This document shows positions 19,686 to 30,500 of a DNA stretch of 50,855 nucleotides, one piece after another. Numbering within the stretch: the stretch's first letter is position 1; each line of letters begins with the position of its first letter. The translations under genes were made by a program, and so were the position numbers. Source of the DNA: Sulfuritalea sp. (lineage in GTDB: Bacteria; Pseudomonadota; Gammaproteobacteria; Burkholderiales; Rhodocyclaceae). The notes beneath the pieces were generated by a model. That model ran no database searches. It had not been told where the DNA came from and saw only the letters and a list, made by a program, of their open reading frames with translations. The stretch lies in the NCBI GenBank assembly GCA_016708585.1, contig JADJFK010000018.1:1-50855 (forward strand), given 5' to 3'.

Positions 19686-22600
19686 TGTCCTGCAGCACCT
19701 TGCGCCGCTGCTGCTCCAGGCTCTGCAGCCGGGCGTACTTGACCGACTCCGGCTGATCGGTGGAGATGATGGCCAGTTCCTGCTTGCGCAGCGTTGACAG
19801 GCGATCCCGCGTGGACTTGAGCGCACCGCCCAGCTTGGCGATCTGACCGGACTCGTCGGCGTACTCGCGCGCCGCGGCGAAGTTGCCGGCCTTCTTGGCG
19901 CGCTCCACCGGGTCGATCTTCTCGGCAATGGTGTTCATGCGCTCGTAGGCCAGCATGCGGTCGGTCTCGGCGTCGATGCGGCCATAGAGTTGCTTGGCGA
20001 ACGGCAGCCGGCGCACGTCGAGGTCCGGGCGCTCGATCGACTGGCGCACGTACATGGCGTTCATCGTGTCGAGGATGAAGCTGGCCGGGCCGCCGCCGTA
20101 GGCCCGGGTCAGGCTCTCCAGTGTGGCCGGCGTGAAGTCGAGTAGCCCGCTGCTGTAGGCATCGCCGCCGGTTGCCGCGTTGAGCCCGGCCGCCGCGCGC
20201 TGGAAGATGGTCCCGGCCTGGCCGGCGAAATACTTGGTCGAGTCCGGGGCCTTCTCGTCGTAGTCCGGGTACATCTGCCGGCCGAAGGCGTTGAGGTTGA
20301 AAACGGCGCCCACCGGTGCGTTGATGAAGTCTGGCACCAGCGCCATCGCCGCGCCCTTGCTGTTCTCGAAGGAGCGCGTCAACTCCGGCGCCGGCATGTA
20401 GGCGGCCAGGAAGGCGCCGGCCGTGCGCGCCGCGGCCTTGGCCGGGGTGACACCGCGCGCCGGGTCGATGCTGTTGCGCCACAGGTCGGCCGCCTGGTTG
20501 GCCACCGTGGCAAACCAGTTCCAGCCGTAGGGCATGGGAATCTTGATGTACCGGCCGTTGCGGCTGCCCGGGATCGGCTCGCCCGTGCTCGACAGGGCCG
20601 GCACGTCGGGCAGGACGATGATGAAGTTGCGGTCCTTGACCTCGGGCGGAATCTTGTCCCACCACGCCACGCCGTCGTCATCGTCGCCCATGCTGGCGTT
20701 CTGCAGCGCCAGCATGGCGACACCCGTCATCCCAGCGCCAAGCGTCGCCAGGGTCTTCGGCGACTTCAGGCCCTGCATCACCCGCACCGTGCCCTGCACT
20801 GCCGGGTTGAAGAACAGGAAGTAGGCCGACAAGGCATTCGTCAGCGTGCCCTTGCGGTTGAAGTTGACGGTGATGTTCTTCGAGACCTTGGCGGCTTCGG
20901 CCAGGGTCTTGCCTTCGCTGCGCGCGGCCTGGAAGGCGGCGAAGCGGTTGGCATTCTCCAGCCCGGCGTTGATCTTCTCGATCGTGCGCAGCGCCTTCGG
21001 ACCCCAGACGCGCGGGTCGAACCCGCTGCGCGAGGCGTCGGCGATCGACTTCTGCAGGTCCGCGGCGATCTCGGGGATGTCGCGGAAGTTCATGAAGCCG
21101 GTCTTGCCGCCGGTCGCGCGGAACAGTTGATAGTCCGGGCTGGCCTGGCCGAACTCCGACCGGAAGGACTCGACCACGGCGCGCGGCAGTTCCTTCCACA
21201 GCTTTGCCGCACCGCGGAACCCGGTCTCGTCCAGCATGCCAAGCGAGGCCGCCATAGTGTCGCGGGAGAAGTTCAGCACCGTGAAGGTCGGGCTCAGGCT
21301 GGTGTAGAGCCGGCCGAGCATGCGCTGCGCCGCGAGCATGTGCCCATGGACGACGCCAATTTCTTCGGCGTTGAGGTTCTTCATCTGCTCGCGCAGCACT
21401 CTCGTCGTTGATCTTGACGAAGACCTCGCGCCCGCCGTCCTTGATGCCGACAGTGCGATCGTCCTTCACCACCGAGCGCTGTTCCTCGATGATCTGGTTG
21501 CCCTGGTCATCGACGGTCATCACCGGCCGGGTCTCGATGGCGTTGACTTCCCACAGCGTCGGGTCCGGGTTCTCCATCACGAACTGCAGGAAGGACCGGA
21601 GAACCTCGTTCTTGCCGGCGCGCGTGAGCGCCGTCACCCGGGCCTGGATGATCTGCTCGATGATGTTGTCCGCCTCGGAGTACCGGCCGCGGGCGCGCTC
21701 GGTCTCCTTGCCGCGGATGTTGAAGCCCTTGCCGGTGCCGGGCTTGCTCTTGACCTGCTCGCCAGGCTTGCCGCCCAGGGGCACGTAGTTGTCGTAGGCC
21801 GCCTGCAGCGTCAGGTACTGGTCATCGGTGATCAGCCCTTCGTCCAGCAGCAGGTCGCGCGTGCCCTGGGTCCAGCCCATCAGCTTCGCGTGGTGCTTGT
21901 CGAAGGTGGCGTCCAGGCCGGCGGCCTTGGCGTCGGCAATGATGGCGTCGGCGTCGGCGTCCGACATGCCAGACCACGAATCGAACCCGCCGGCCCCGGG
22001 CGCGCGGACGGTGCGCAGGTAGGCGTTGCGCTCCTTCGCGTGCTTGGCGTAGGCGTAGAGTTGCATCGAGCGCATGTCGATGCCGTCCGCCGTGAGGCCC
22101 TTCACGAAGTCCTGCACGTCCTTGTCGAAGTCCTCGATGCGGCTGGCGACCTTGCCCCAATACCGTTCCTCGGCGCGGTAGAAGTCGTTGGCCTCGTTGA
22201 CGATGCCGCCCTGCTTGCCCACGGTCTCGATGACCTGCTTCCAGCGGTTGTAGCGGTTCTGCAGGGCCTCGACGGTCTTGGCGGCGCGGCCGAACTCTGG
22301 CAGGGTGAAGCGCGACGGGGTGGCGCGGGCCATGTGCAGCGCCGCGATCTGCGCATCCTCGCCGGAGAACAGGACGTAGTTGTAGCTGCCGTCTCCTGCG
22401 CTGCGGCTGGTGCCGTCGAGGTACTTGATGCCGCGGATGCCAAGGCCAAGCAGGTACTCCGATGCGGACCTGTCGCCACCGGCTTCGATGTACCCGGCTT
22501 GCTCATACAGTTCCTGCCCGGTGATCGTCTTCAGTCCAGCCGCAATCTCGCGCTCGACTTCGGCCGGCGGGAATGCGGACATGACCTTGCGCTGGTTGGC

Positions 22601-23536
22601 CTTGTGCCGCTCGATGAACGGGGCCAGCGCTTCGATGACCTTTGCCGGCTGCTCACTGAGGCGCTTGTCCCACAGCAGGAACTCGTTGTCCTCGGGGATT
22701 TCGACTTCGTAGAGTTGGCCCTTCGGCCGCGCCTCATTGATGGCGTCCGTGCGCGCCGACTCCTTGCCGCGCAGCGTCTTCCAGCGCGCCGACTCGGCAT
22801 CGTTCAGCGGACGGCCGTTGCCGTCCCGGTTCTTGTTGAGGACCGCATAGAGCCCGTCAAGCTCCGTCATTTCTGCGCGCGTCAATGCTGGCGGCAACTC
22901 AATGCCGGCCCAAAACTCCGGGTCATTGGCAAGGCGCTCCGCAAGCGTGCGCCGGTAGAAGTCCGCGACCTCTTTGCGGCTTGCGAAATACAGCCCATAC
23001 CCGTAGGCTTGAGCCCCCTCTCCCGTGCCAATCTTGCCCGTGTCGAACTTCTCGATGCCACGGTACGGCGTACCGTGAAACACCCGCTGCATCAGCACTT
23101 CCGCCGGGTTCGTTTCCCGCCACTCGTCGGCCAGCGCCATGAAGGCGTCGAAGTCACGGTCTGCAAGCTGGTCGATGTCGCGGTAGCCCATGGACCTCGC
23201 ACGGTCGTCCAGCCAGGCCGACTGCGCCGCGGCGTCTTCGGCCAGGTTCTTTGCCTCGGCCTTCGTCTCGGGCTCGAAGAACTTGGTCTTGTACGGCTCG
23301 GGCTTCGGTGCCGGTGGCGGCGGGGCGATGAACAGGTCTTCGTGCTGGGCGCGCACGATGCGCATGATCTCGGCGCGCTCGGCCTCGATCTCGGCCAGCA
23401 GGTCGTTTGCGGCGGTGCGCTGGGCGTCGGCAGCAGACATGCCGGCGGCGCGGTGCGCGTCAACCGCCGCGAGCACCGCGTCGGAGTCGGTGCCGGTGAT
23501 GTCGCTGACGATGGCCAGGCAGGCGGTCATGCTCAT
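19621..23536 (-). CDS. Polyvalent virion protein (ART-like and LPD38-like), one frame break
   Basis: This is two overlapping frames that should be one gene of about 1,305 residues. The first starts at ATG 23536. The second carries the rest from about 21,400, and the break falls at KINDE to VLREQMKNLN. Residues about 150-420 resemble the ADP-ribosyltransferase-like domain of polyvalent proteins (VFHGTPYRGIEKFDTGKIGT, AYGYGLYFAS, later GIKYLDGTSRSAGDGSYNYV). The C-terminal half contains LSAYFLFFNPAVQGTVRVMQ, typical of the large polyvalent-associated LPD38 region. Such proteins are thought to be ejected with the DNA. The enzymatic activity is not proven by the sequence. Confidence 0.75.
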
Positions 23537-24516
23537 ACTGTGTCTTCCTCGAAGATGCCGCTTTGCATGACTCCGCGCAACAGGGCCATGATGGTCTCGT
23601 CGTCCTCGATCAGCCGCTTGCGGGCCAGGATGCGCAGGTCTTCCTCATCGCGCCGCCTGGGCTCGTTCAGGAGATCGTATGGGGCTCGCCTGGTGCCGGC
23701 CGGGTAGGCGCCGCTGCGGTTGCTCAGGCCGCCGCCGGATGGCGGTGGCGGCGGTGGCGGCGTGGTGCTGTACGCCAGATCGCCGGCTGCGGACAGCGCG
23801 CCAGACACGATGATGGGTTGCGCACTCAGGTCCAGGCCAAACCCGGCTGCGATGTCGCCTGCGATCGCCGCGGTGCCCGTCAGGCTGATCGAAGACGCGC
23901 TCAGGTCGAACGGTACGCGAACAGCGATGTCTCCGGCGGCCGTGACCTGGCCGGTCAGTGCGAGCGTGCCGCTTCCCAGGTCCAGCGTCGGGACGTAGTA
24001 GGCAAGATCACCGGCCAGCGTGAGCGCGCCGGAGAGAGCCAGCGGCGTGGCGTTCACGTCCAGCTTGATGGCCGTGCTGATTTGAATGTCGCCGCCGGCT
24101 GTGAGGACGCCAGACAGCGCCAGCGGTGATGCGCTCAGGTTGACCGGCAGCGAGTAGCTGATGTCGCCCGCCGCCGTCAGTGCGCCGGTCAGGGCCAGCG
24201 TAGAGACCGACAGGTCCAGCGTGGGCAGCGTGTAGGCCAGGTCGCCTGCGGCAGTCAGCGCGCCGCCGATGGCCAGCGCGGATGCCGACAGGTTGAGCGT
24301 CGGCGCTGGCGTGATCGTGATGTCGCCAGACGTTGCGACTATGCCGGCCAGGGCAAGCGGGCTGGCCGTCAGGTTGATCTTGAGGCCGAGCGTGCCGGCT
24401 GCGGTGAGCGCGCCCGAAAGCGCGATGGGCGACGCTGACAGGTTCAGCGTTACGGCAGCCTCTTCCTCATCAGCCCCCCACGGCGCCGCGCCCCACGGAT
24501 CGACGCCCCAGGTCAT
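23533..24516 (-). CDS. Nine-repeat beta protein
   Basis: This 327-residue protein begins MTWGVDPWGAAPWGADEEEA. About nine tandem repeats of 24-27 residues follow, with consensus LDLSASPLALSGALTAAGDL followed by about six variable residues. Then comes a run of eight prolines, and a charged helical tail (LLNEPRRRDEEDLRILARKR). The regular strand pattern suggests a beta-solenoid or similar stalk. The start follows the previous gene by one base and the stop overlaps the polyvalent gene. I do not recognise the family. A virion spike or tail component is inference from position. Confidence 0.65.
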   Translation of the reverse strand: MTWGVDPWGAAPWGADEEEAAVTLNLSASPIALSGALTAAGTLGLKINLTASPLALAGIVATSGDITITPAPTLNLSASALAIGGALTAAGDLAYTLPTLDLSVSTLALTGALTAAGDISYSLPVNLSASPLALSGVLTAGGDIQISTAIKLDVNATPLALSGALTLAGDLAYYVPTLDLGSGTLALTGQVTAAGDIAVRVPFDLSASSISLTGTAAIAGDIAAGFGLDLSAQPIIVSGALSAAGDLAYSTTPPPPPPPSGGGLSNRSGAYPAGTRRAPYDLLNEPRRRDEEDLRILARKRLIEDDETIMALLRGVMQSGIFEEDTV

Positions 24517-24517
24517 A

Positions 24518-24874
24518 TCAGAGCACCAGCGCCTTCACTGAGCGCAGCAGCCGGCGCTCAACCTGCGCCATGTCCTTTACGAACCCGCGCAGTTCGCCCA
24601 GCGTGGTCGCGTTTGTGATGCCGTCGATGGCTGCATCGAGCTTGGCCTTGTCGGTATTGAACTGCGCCTTGAGTTCCTGCCGATCAAGCCGGGCTTGCTC
24701 GCGCGCTGCTTCGGCGGCGTCAAATGCGGCTTGGGCAGCGGCAATTTCTGCCGGCGTTGCGTTGCGAACAGAGCCGTCTCGAAAATCAATTCGATAATCT
24801 GCCCCAACTTGTGCAACGGACCCGGCAACATCTTGCAGCGACAACAGTATTTGGTTGGCTATTTGTGCGCTCAT
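24518..24874 (-). CDS. Hypothetical helical protein, possible fibre chaperone
   Basis: This 118-residue protein is MSAQIANQILLSLQDVAGSV, then YRIDFRDGSVRNATPAEIAA and a long Ala/Glu helix ending in LRGFVKDMAQVERRLLRSVK. The short beta lead plus helical tail is the shape of small tail-fibre assembly chaperones, and it follows a fibre-like gene directly. No clear family signature is seen. Overlap with the upstream stop is ATGA. Confidence 0.55.
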   Translation of the reverse strand: MSAQIANQILLSLQDVAGSVAQVGADYRIDFRDGSVRNATPAEIAAAQAAFDAAEAAREQARLDRQELKAQFNTDKAKLDAAIDGITNATTLGELRGFVKDMAQVERRLLRSVKALVL

Positions 24875-26229
24875 TGCGTCAGACTCATATAGGTTTTACC
24901 GTAGTCAACCGTACAGTTGACGCTGCCAAATTCTGCCTCGAACATTGATATGTAATGGGAGCCAACAGACGCAACAAAAGGCGCGCGAAGTAGCAACGCG
25001 GTTGTTGCTGTTGAATAGGCACTAGCCACAAAGTCGTTTGAGTCGCCGCCTTCCGTACCTTGTGCTCCATCTACATACGCATACAGGTACGGAAGCGACG
25101 AAGTTGTCGATGGATGAATTCGGCTTGACGCGAACATTACTTGCCGCGTCGGTAGTCCCACAATGAACGTTGCTCGCAATGCAGTTCCGTTATTCCACTC
25201 ACGCGCTACATTGTTGATAACGTGCGAACCAGTGTCTACCTTACGAAGTTCCCGCGGACGTTGGTTGTATGCGTTCCATATATAGCAGGCTCCTCTGCTG
25301 TCCTCAGTGGTTGTCGCGGCGGCAGAGTAGAAACTGCCGAGCAGCAAGCGAGTCTTGTCGCCGCTTTTGCAATAACGCCCATCCTGCAAGGTCACCCGCT
25401 GCGCCACGGCTGTGTGCGTTCCCGACCCCGCAGACGACGTATTGATTGCAGACCCGCCGATGGTCGCCGCGAGACTAAACCCGGTGGCTGCGTTGACCAC
25501 GTAATATGTGACGTTTGGAGACAGTCCTGTTGGCAGTGTGCCAGTCGTGGATAGAGAAACCATATCACCGTCAGTCAGCCCGTGGCTTGACCACGTTACA
25601 ACGCCGGGGCTCGCGTTGCTAATGGTGACTGTTGATTGAGGCCACTGATAAATCTCAAGATCAAGTGCCCCTGCATTGAGAAACGCGAATACGTTATGGC
25701 ACCTGTCGGCCGTCAGCGTTCCAAGTGCCAGCGTGTCTTCAGAGAACGTGATCGGCTTCCACTGCGATCCGTCCCACAGGTTGATGATGTTGTGAACGTA
25801 GGGCGTGTAATACAGGGTGCTCTGCGCAGTGCGGTCGCTTGTGCTGACAGGGACGCCGCTTTCTGTCGTCAGCCTCCCGCCCGGAGTCACGGCCTGAATC
25901 GCCATCTCGGCGTTATTGCCAAACTCAGCAGCGGCAATCACCGACACCACCACGCCCGTGCCGCTGGTATTGAACGCCACCGCGCTGCCCGTGCTGCTGT
26001 TCTCAAGCGTGCCGCGCGATACCGTCGTGCCGCTGTGCGTGTAGGTGCAATTCCGCGCAATCTCCCAGGCGGTGCCCTCGGTGATCAGGATGTCCACCGT
26101 GGCATTGGCGCCGTAGGCCGTGGCGAAGCTGCGGAATCCGGTTGACGCCGCGTTGAGCGTGATATCTCCGGTGCCTGACGACGCCACCGAGGTGACGGTC
26201 ATCTTGACGCGGTTCGCGTGCGTGCTCAT
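24871..26229 (-). CDS. Putative tail fibre or receptor-interacting protein
   Basis: Start ATG 26229 gives MSTHANRVKMTVTSVASSGT and 452 residues. It is strand-rich and Ser/Thr/Gly-rich. It contains the repeated phage-tail phrase VVTWSSHGLTDGDMVSLSTT followed by TLPTGLSPNVTYYVVNAATG, which occurs in many tail fibre and neck appendage proteins. The C terminus has PYLYAYVDGAQGTEGGDSND. The frame continues upstream in the ORF, but that part belongs to the previous gene. Base composition in the 3' half is lower in GC than its neighbours, suggesting recent acquisition. Confidence 0.65.
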   Translation of the reverse strand: MSTHANRVKMTVTSVASSGTGDITLNAASTGFRSFATAYGANATVDILITEGTAWEIARNCTYTHSGTTVSRGTLENSSTGSAVAFNTSGTGVVVSVIAAAEFGNNAEMAIQAVTPGGRLTTESGVPVSTSDRTAQSTLYYTPYVHNIINLWDGSQWKPITFSEDTLALGTLTADRCHNVFAFLNAGALDLEIYQWPQSTVTISNASPGVVTWSSHGLTDGDMVSLSTTGTLPTGLSPNVTYYVVNAATGFSLAATIGGSAINTSSAGSGTHTAVAQRVTLQDGRYCKSGDKTRLLLGSFYSAAATTTEDSRGACYIWNAYNQRPRELRKVDTGSHVINNVAREWNNGTALRATFIVGLPTRQVMFASSRIHPSTTSSLPYLYAYVDGAQGTEGGDSNDFVASAYSTATTALLLRAPFVASVGSHYISMFEAEFGSVNCTVDYGKTYMSLTQ

Positions 26230-26538
26230 TTCAGCAGTTCCCGCAGCTTGTCGGCCGCCTGCGCCGAGACGCCGCCTTCGATGGGCAGCAGGGCTTTGAT
26301 CTGCGCCGCGGTGGCCTGCATCTCGGCAATCGTGGCCTGCAGTTGCTCGACTTCGGACAGAGTGTGCGTGAGACGGTGCAGGCCCAGGCCGCGCCATGAC
26401 GGCGCCGGCTTCCTCGTCATCCGGCACTTCGGCCTTGATGCGCGTGTGCAGCGTCGCCAGCCAGAACGGCACCTCGTCGCGCGTGGCGATGTCAGGCGCC
26501 CAATGCGACAGCGGGCGGGTGATGGTTTTGGTGGTCAT
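26226..26538 (-). CDS. Hypothetical protein split by a frame break
   Basis: ATG 26538 begins MTTKTITRPLSHWAPDIATR, continuing DEVPFWLATLHTRIKAEVPD. Near 26395 the sensible frame changes. The second frame gives GLGLHRLTHTLSEVEQLQAT, then a coiled coil ending AADKLRELLK and a stop at 26226 that overlaps the fibre gene's ATG. Deleting one base in the GCGCGG run would restore a protein of about 104 residues. As written, the first frame runs into the next gene. Confidence 0.55.
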
Positions 26539-26542
26539 GGCG

Positions 26543-26908
26543 TCACGACAGTTGCAGGCTCAACGTGATGCCGCCGCTGCACGACACCTCTGTCGCGCCG
26601 CTCGGGATCACGTTGTCCGTCACCTGAAGATCGCCACTGCCGACGCCCACGCTGCCGTTGATGCGCGTCGCTGCTCCGCTGGTGCGGATCAGGAACTTGG
26701 TGATGGTGCCGGCCGTCACGCTGGTGTCCGCGGTGGCAGTGCCCACAGCCGTGCTCGGGCTGGCGGTGGAAGCCGCGGCCCACGACAGCGGCAACACGGC
26801 AAGCTCGGCGTCTGCCGCACTGTCGAAGCGGATATTGCCGCCCGACAGCAGCCCGGTGATGCCGTCCAGGGCCGCCTTGCGGCACTCATTGGCCAGTGTG
26901 ATTGCCAT
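26543..26908 (-). CDS. Hypothetical structural protein
   Basis: This 121-residue protein begins MAITLANECRKAALDGITGL. It then has SGGNIRFDSAADAELAVLPL and strand-rich Thr/Gly/Ser sequence to the end. This form (a short helix naming an 'A-L-D-G-I-T' turn, then a beta sandwich) is common for small phage tail proteins. It overlaps the upstream gene by 23 bases and ends just before the next. No assigned role. Confidence 0.6.
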   Translation of the reverse strand: MAITLANECRKAALDGITGLLSGGNIRFDSAADAELAVLPLSWAAASTASPSTAVGTATADTSVTAGTITKFLIRTSGAATRINGSVGVGSGDLQVTDNVIPSGATEVSCSGGITLSLQLS

Positions 26909-27089
26909 GATCGTCTTCCTTCTGTTCGTTGATGAAACTCTGCGCCTGCTCGACGCTCATGCCGGTGTCTTCCAGCGGGACGGACCCGGCCATCGGCATG
27001 CGCTTGATGACGTTGCCGTCCTTGTCTTTGAACTCCAGGGTCAGGCTGATGCCTAGCTTGGCCCCGACTGATGCGGTGTTGGTGGTCAT
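26886..27089 (-). CDS. Hypothetical small protein
   Basis: This 67-residue protein, MTTNTASVGAKLGISLTLEF then KDKDGNVIKRMPMAGSVPL, is a short acidic beta protein with a C-terminal helix (MSVEQAQSFINEQKEDDHG). ATGA coupling to the upstream gene is present. Similar short 'L-T-L-E-F-K-D-K-D-G' proteins occur among virion genes of podoviruses. Function unknown. Confidence 0.6.
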   Translation of the reverse strand: MTTNTASVGAKLGISLTLEFKDKDGNVIKRMPMAGSVPLEDTGMSVEQAQSFINEQKEDDHGNHTGQ

Positions 27090-27553
27090 GTGTAGGTGGT
27101 GACGATTCGCTCGATCAGGCCATCCGGCCCGCGAACAGGGTCGAACGACAGGAGTCGTCCGCTGACTTCGCCGTAGGTCGGCGTCAGCGCCAGCGCGCGG
27201 CCAGCGCCGTCGCGGATGACGGAGAACTCGATGGGCATGCGCTTGGTGCTGGGCTTGGCCGCTTCAGCCGGGGCCTGCAGTCGCTCGGCAACGACTGCCA
27301 AGGCTTCAGCTACAGCCAGGCTCTGGTGCGCTGAAACCCTGGCATGCAGTTGCAGGACGTTGGTCAGACTGTCGGCCAGGCGCTCGAAGGGGTCGGCCTT
27401 GGGCGGCTCAGGCTCCGGCATGGGCGCAGGGGTCGGCCTTGCCACGGCCATGCGCGTGCCGCTGGCGTTGATGACCCGGCCGCCGACTTCCAGCGATGCG
27501 CCAGACTGCGCCGCAAGGCGCGTGGCTTCAGACAGGCTCTTGACAGTCCGCAT
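27086..27553 (-). CDS. Hypothetical virion-region protein
   Basis: Start ATG 27553 gives MRTVKSLSEATRLAAQSGAS and 155 residues. A Pro-rich linker (PTPAPMPEPEPPKADPFERL) is followed by a helix and a C-terminal beta hairpin (MPIEFSVIRDGAGRALALTP). It is separated from the previous stop by two bases. The order helix, Pro linker, small beta end recurs in internal virion proteins, but no family is recognised. Confidence 0.6.
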   Translation of the reverse strand: MRTVKSLSEATRLAAQSGASLEVGGRVINASGTRMAVARPTPAPMPEPEPPKADPFERLADSLTNVLQLHARVSAHQSLAVAEALAVVAERLQAPAEAAKPSTKRMPIEFSVIRDGAGRALALTPTYGEVSGRLLSFDPVRGPDGLIERIVTTYT

Positions 27554-27555
27554 GC

Positions 27556-30500
27556 TCACCGCGCCACGCAATCGGCCAGCCGACGCGCAACGTCCCGACG
27601 TTGATCAAGCTCGCGCAGGTACTGCGCAGCGTCTACGGTGAAGGTGGCGGTCTGCCCCGTGTCTTCGATGCGAACGTCGAAGGAGACCTTGCGACCCTCA
27701 AGGCGAGCGTAGTTGTCGGCGAAGGGGTCGGCAAGGCGCGCATACTCGGCGCCGGCCGGTTGGGCTACAGGGGGAAGTCCAGACTCACGCTCAGGTCTAG
27801 TTCCTTGAGCCTGGCCTCGATCTTGGCCTTCTGTGCGATCTGGCTCTCGCTCGGCGCTTTGCCGTGGACGAATTTCTGCGAGTCGATCGTCCTGTTGATT
27901 GCCGTCAGATCGTCCACTAGGTTCGACCACTCGCGGTGCGCCTTCACGGATTCCGCGGAGGGTTTGCGCTTGGACATCGACACGGGCACTCCTTTCGACC
28001 GCTTCATTGTACGCTTTCTGGTCACGAATCTCCAGCGTTCCGTCCACCTTCTCGGCCAGTGTCGTGCGGCCGTCCGTGTTGTCGTACAACACGGCTTCAT
28101 CGGCAATTTCGGCGTATTTGGCGAAGGCCGGAGTGAATGCTTTGTGCGCTTTCAGCAGTTGGTCCAGCGGCACCCACCGGCCTTGATCATTGCCTGGCTC
28201 GGTGGCTCGCTTGATGGCACGCACGGCGGCCGTCGCTGGGTCAATCGTGACTCCGAACAAGCGAACCTCGTAGCCCGCATCTTTAAACGACTTGAGCATC
28301 TTCAGTGCCTTGGCCTCGTCGCCGAGCGTCACGTCCAAGATCACGTCGTACTTGCCAGCGATGGCGCGCGGCTGAATCCGCTTGGTCAGATAGCTCGATT
28401 CCTCATGCACGACACTGGCGCCGCGCGTGTCGCCGGCAGCGATCAGTTCTCCGTACTCTGGAAGCAACCCCTTGATGTTGTCTGGGTCCAAATGCACAGC
28501 GGTTCCAGGCTGCGTGATGGCGTTTTTCTGCTGCATTGCGCGCAGCACACCGCCCTTACCGGCAGCGCCGCCGCCGCCCATGACGTATACGATCGGCCGG
28601 CGCCCTGTCGGTGGAGTGACGCCCGCAAAATGCTTGTCCTCAATCAGTTGGTGGAGCCTGGCTCGCGGAACAGACTTTCCTTCGTGCAAGCCAGTCTCGC
28701 GCGTGAACGTGAGCGTCTTATCGGCGTTCTCGACCGCCGTAGGCACCAGCCGCGGGTCATCATCCGGCAGCGGGCGCTGCGGCTTCATCAGCCCGAAGTC
28801 AGGCGCGTCAAGGTCGTACAGGCTCCCGTCGATGGCGGTCTGTCCGCTCTTGCCACGAAGCGCCTTGAAGTAGCCGAGCACGTCCTCAGCCGCGAACCCG
28901 CTCGGCACGTTCTGGCCGGCGTCGATGGCCTTGCGAATCTTGGACGACGAGATGGCGTCTGGGCTGGCTTCGTCGCGCGGCACGGCCAGGTAGTAGTAGC
29001 CGTCGTGCGACGTTCCCGGGTCGCCTTGGTATAGGCTCGGGAACCCGGGCGGGCTGCCGGGCGCCGCGTCTTGCCCGGTCAGGCTGATGACGGTGGCGCC
29101 TGGATACTTGGCTGCCACCCAATCTGCCTGCTGGGTGCGCTTCAGCTTCCCGGGGAACGCATCGGCATCGCGGCTCGGCGTGTCGTCCACCACGAATCCG
29201 TCCATGCCGGCGAACGCGCGCCGCGCCATGGCAGTGCGATCCACCAGCCGCGAAGCGTCGGCGCCACTTTTGGCGGCCAGCAAGCGCTGCGGTGACGGCG
29301 ACACCAGCACGGTGCTGACGGTGTAGCCGGCGTCGGTCAGCATCTTGCGGGCCGACTCTGCAGCCTGGACGTGCCCACTGTGAATGGGGTTGAACGATCC
29401 GCCGAACACCAGCACGACGGGCTTGTCCTTCGGCGGCGCCGTGCCGCCCAGGATCAGTTCGCCTTCCTGCCCAGGCAAGGCGCCGGCCACGGCTTCAACG
29501 CCAGCGCTTTCGTCTGACTTGCGCACGCCCGGGAAGGCGCGGATGGCTTCGATGACTTCGGTGGCCGGGGCGTCGAAGCGCCACGCGCGCAGCAGTTCAC
29601 CCTTGCGCAGTTGAGCCAGCCAGCGGTGATGGCCGTCGATGACGAATCCATCGGATGAAACCAGCGCCGTCGCCGTCTCGCCGCTCGCTTCCATCGAGCG
29701 ATCGACCTTGGCCGGGGCGTACTCGCGCTGTGTCGGCTTGAGGTTCCCAGGCGGAACCTCGACCTTGGTGCTAGGAATGCCGCGGCCGGTCAAAAACTCC
29801 AGCATGGCCGGGCGATCCACCATGCTGACCTGCGGCATGTCGGCGCGGGGGATGCCCTTGCCGCCCATGGTGTCGGGGAACAGGCGCCACTCGCCGGCCC
29901 TGGAGTTGAACAACCCGCCCTGCCCGGCCAGCGCTTCCTCGGCGTCCTGGCCAAGCACGAAGTTCTCCGCGCTGGCGTCCTGCCTGGCGCGGTCGGCGAT
30001 GTCGCGGCGCTCGCGGTCCTTGCGATCGGCTTCGTCCCTGGCCCGGCGGCGCGCGGCCTCGGCCTTGGTCTCGTCGGCTCGGGCCTGCTGCTGGGCGAGA
30101 ACGTCCCCGCGCGTGGGCGCAGTGAGATTGAAGTCGTCGGCTTGTGCTGGTGTAGGTGCACTGGCTGGCGCTGGTTGTGCGGCCCGCGCTTCGTCGTACT
30201 CCTTGACCCGGCGCGACAACTCATCGAAGGTGATCTGCTTCGAGTTGAGTTGCTGCATCTGGTTGGCCAGAAACATGCCGCGGTCCCACTCTGGCGTGCT
30301 GCTCAGGCGGTCGATGGCTTCATCGTCCCTGATCTTGAAACCCTCGCCGATGGCGGCCTCGGTCGCCTGGGCCTGGCCGTCGTAGACCATGTGACCGGAG
30401 AACCCGCCGGCATCGAAGCGCTGGATGCGCCACTTCCCGCACCGCACGCGGCAGGACCAGACGTAGCGCGCGCCTGCCAGCACGCTCAGGTCGCCGACTG

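Noticed and set aside
21320..23707. A 795-residue plus-strand ORF
   Set aside because: It lies opposite the polyvalent gene, has the mirrored Leu/Val/Arg/Gly composition of GC-rich antisense frames, and has no recognisable domain.
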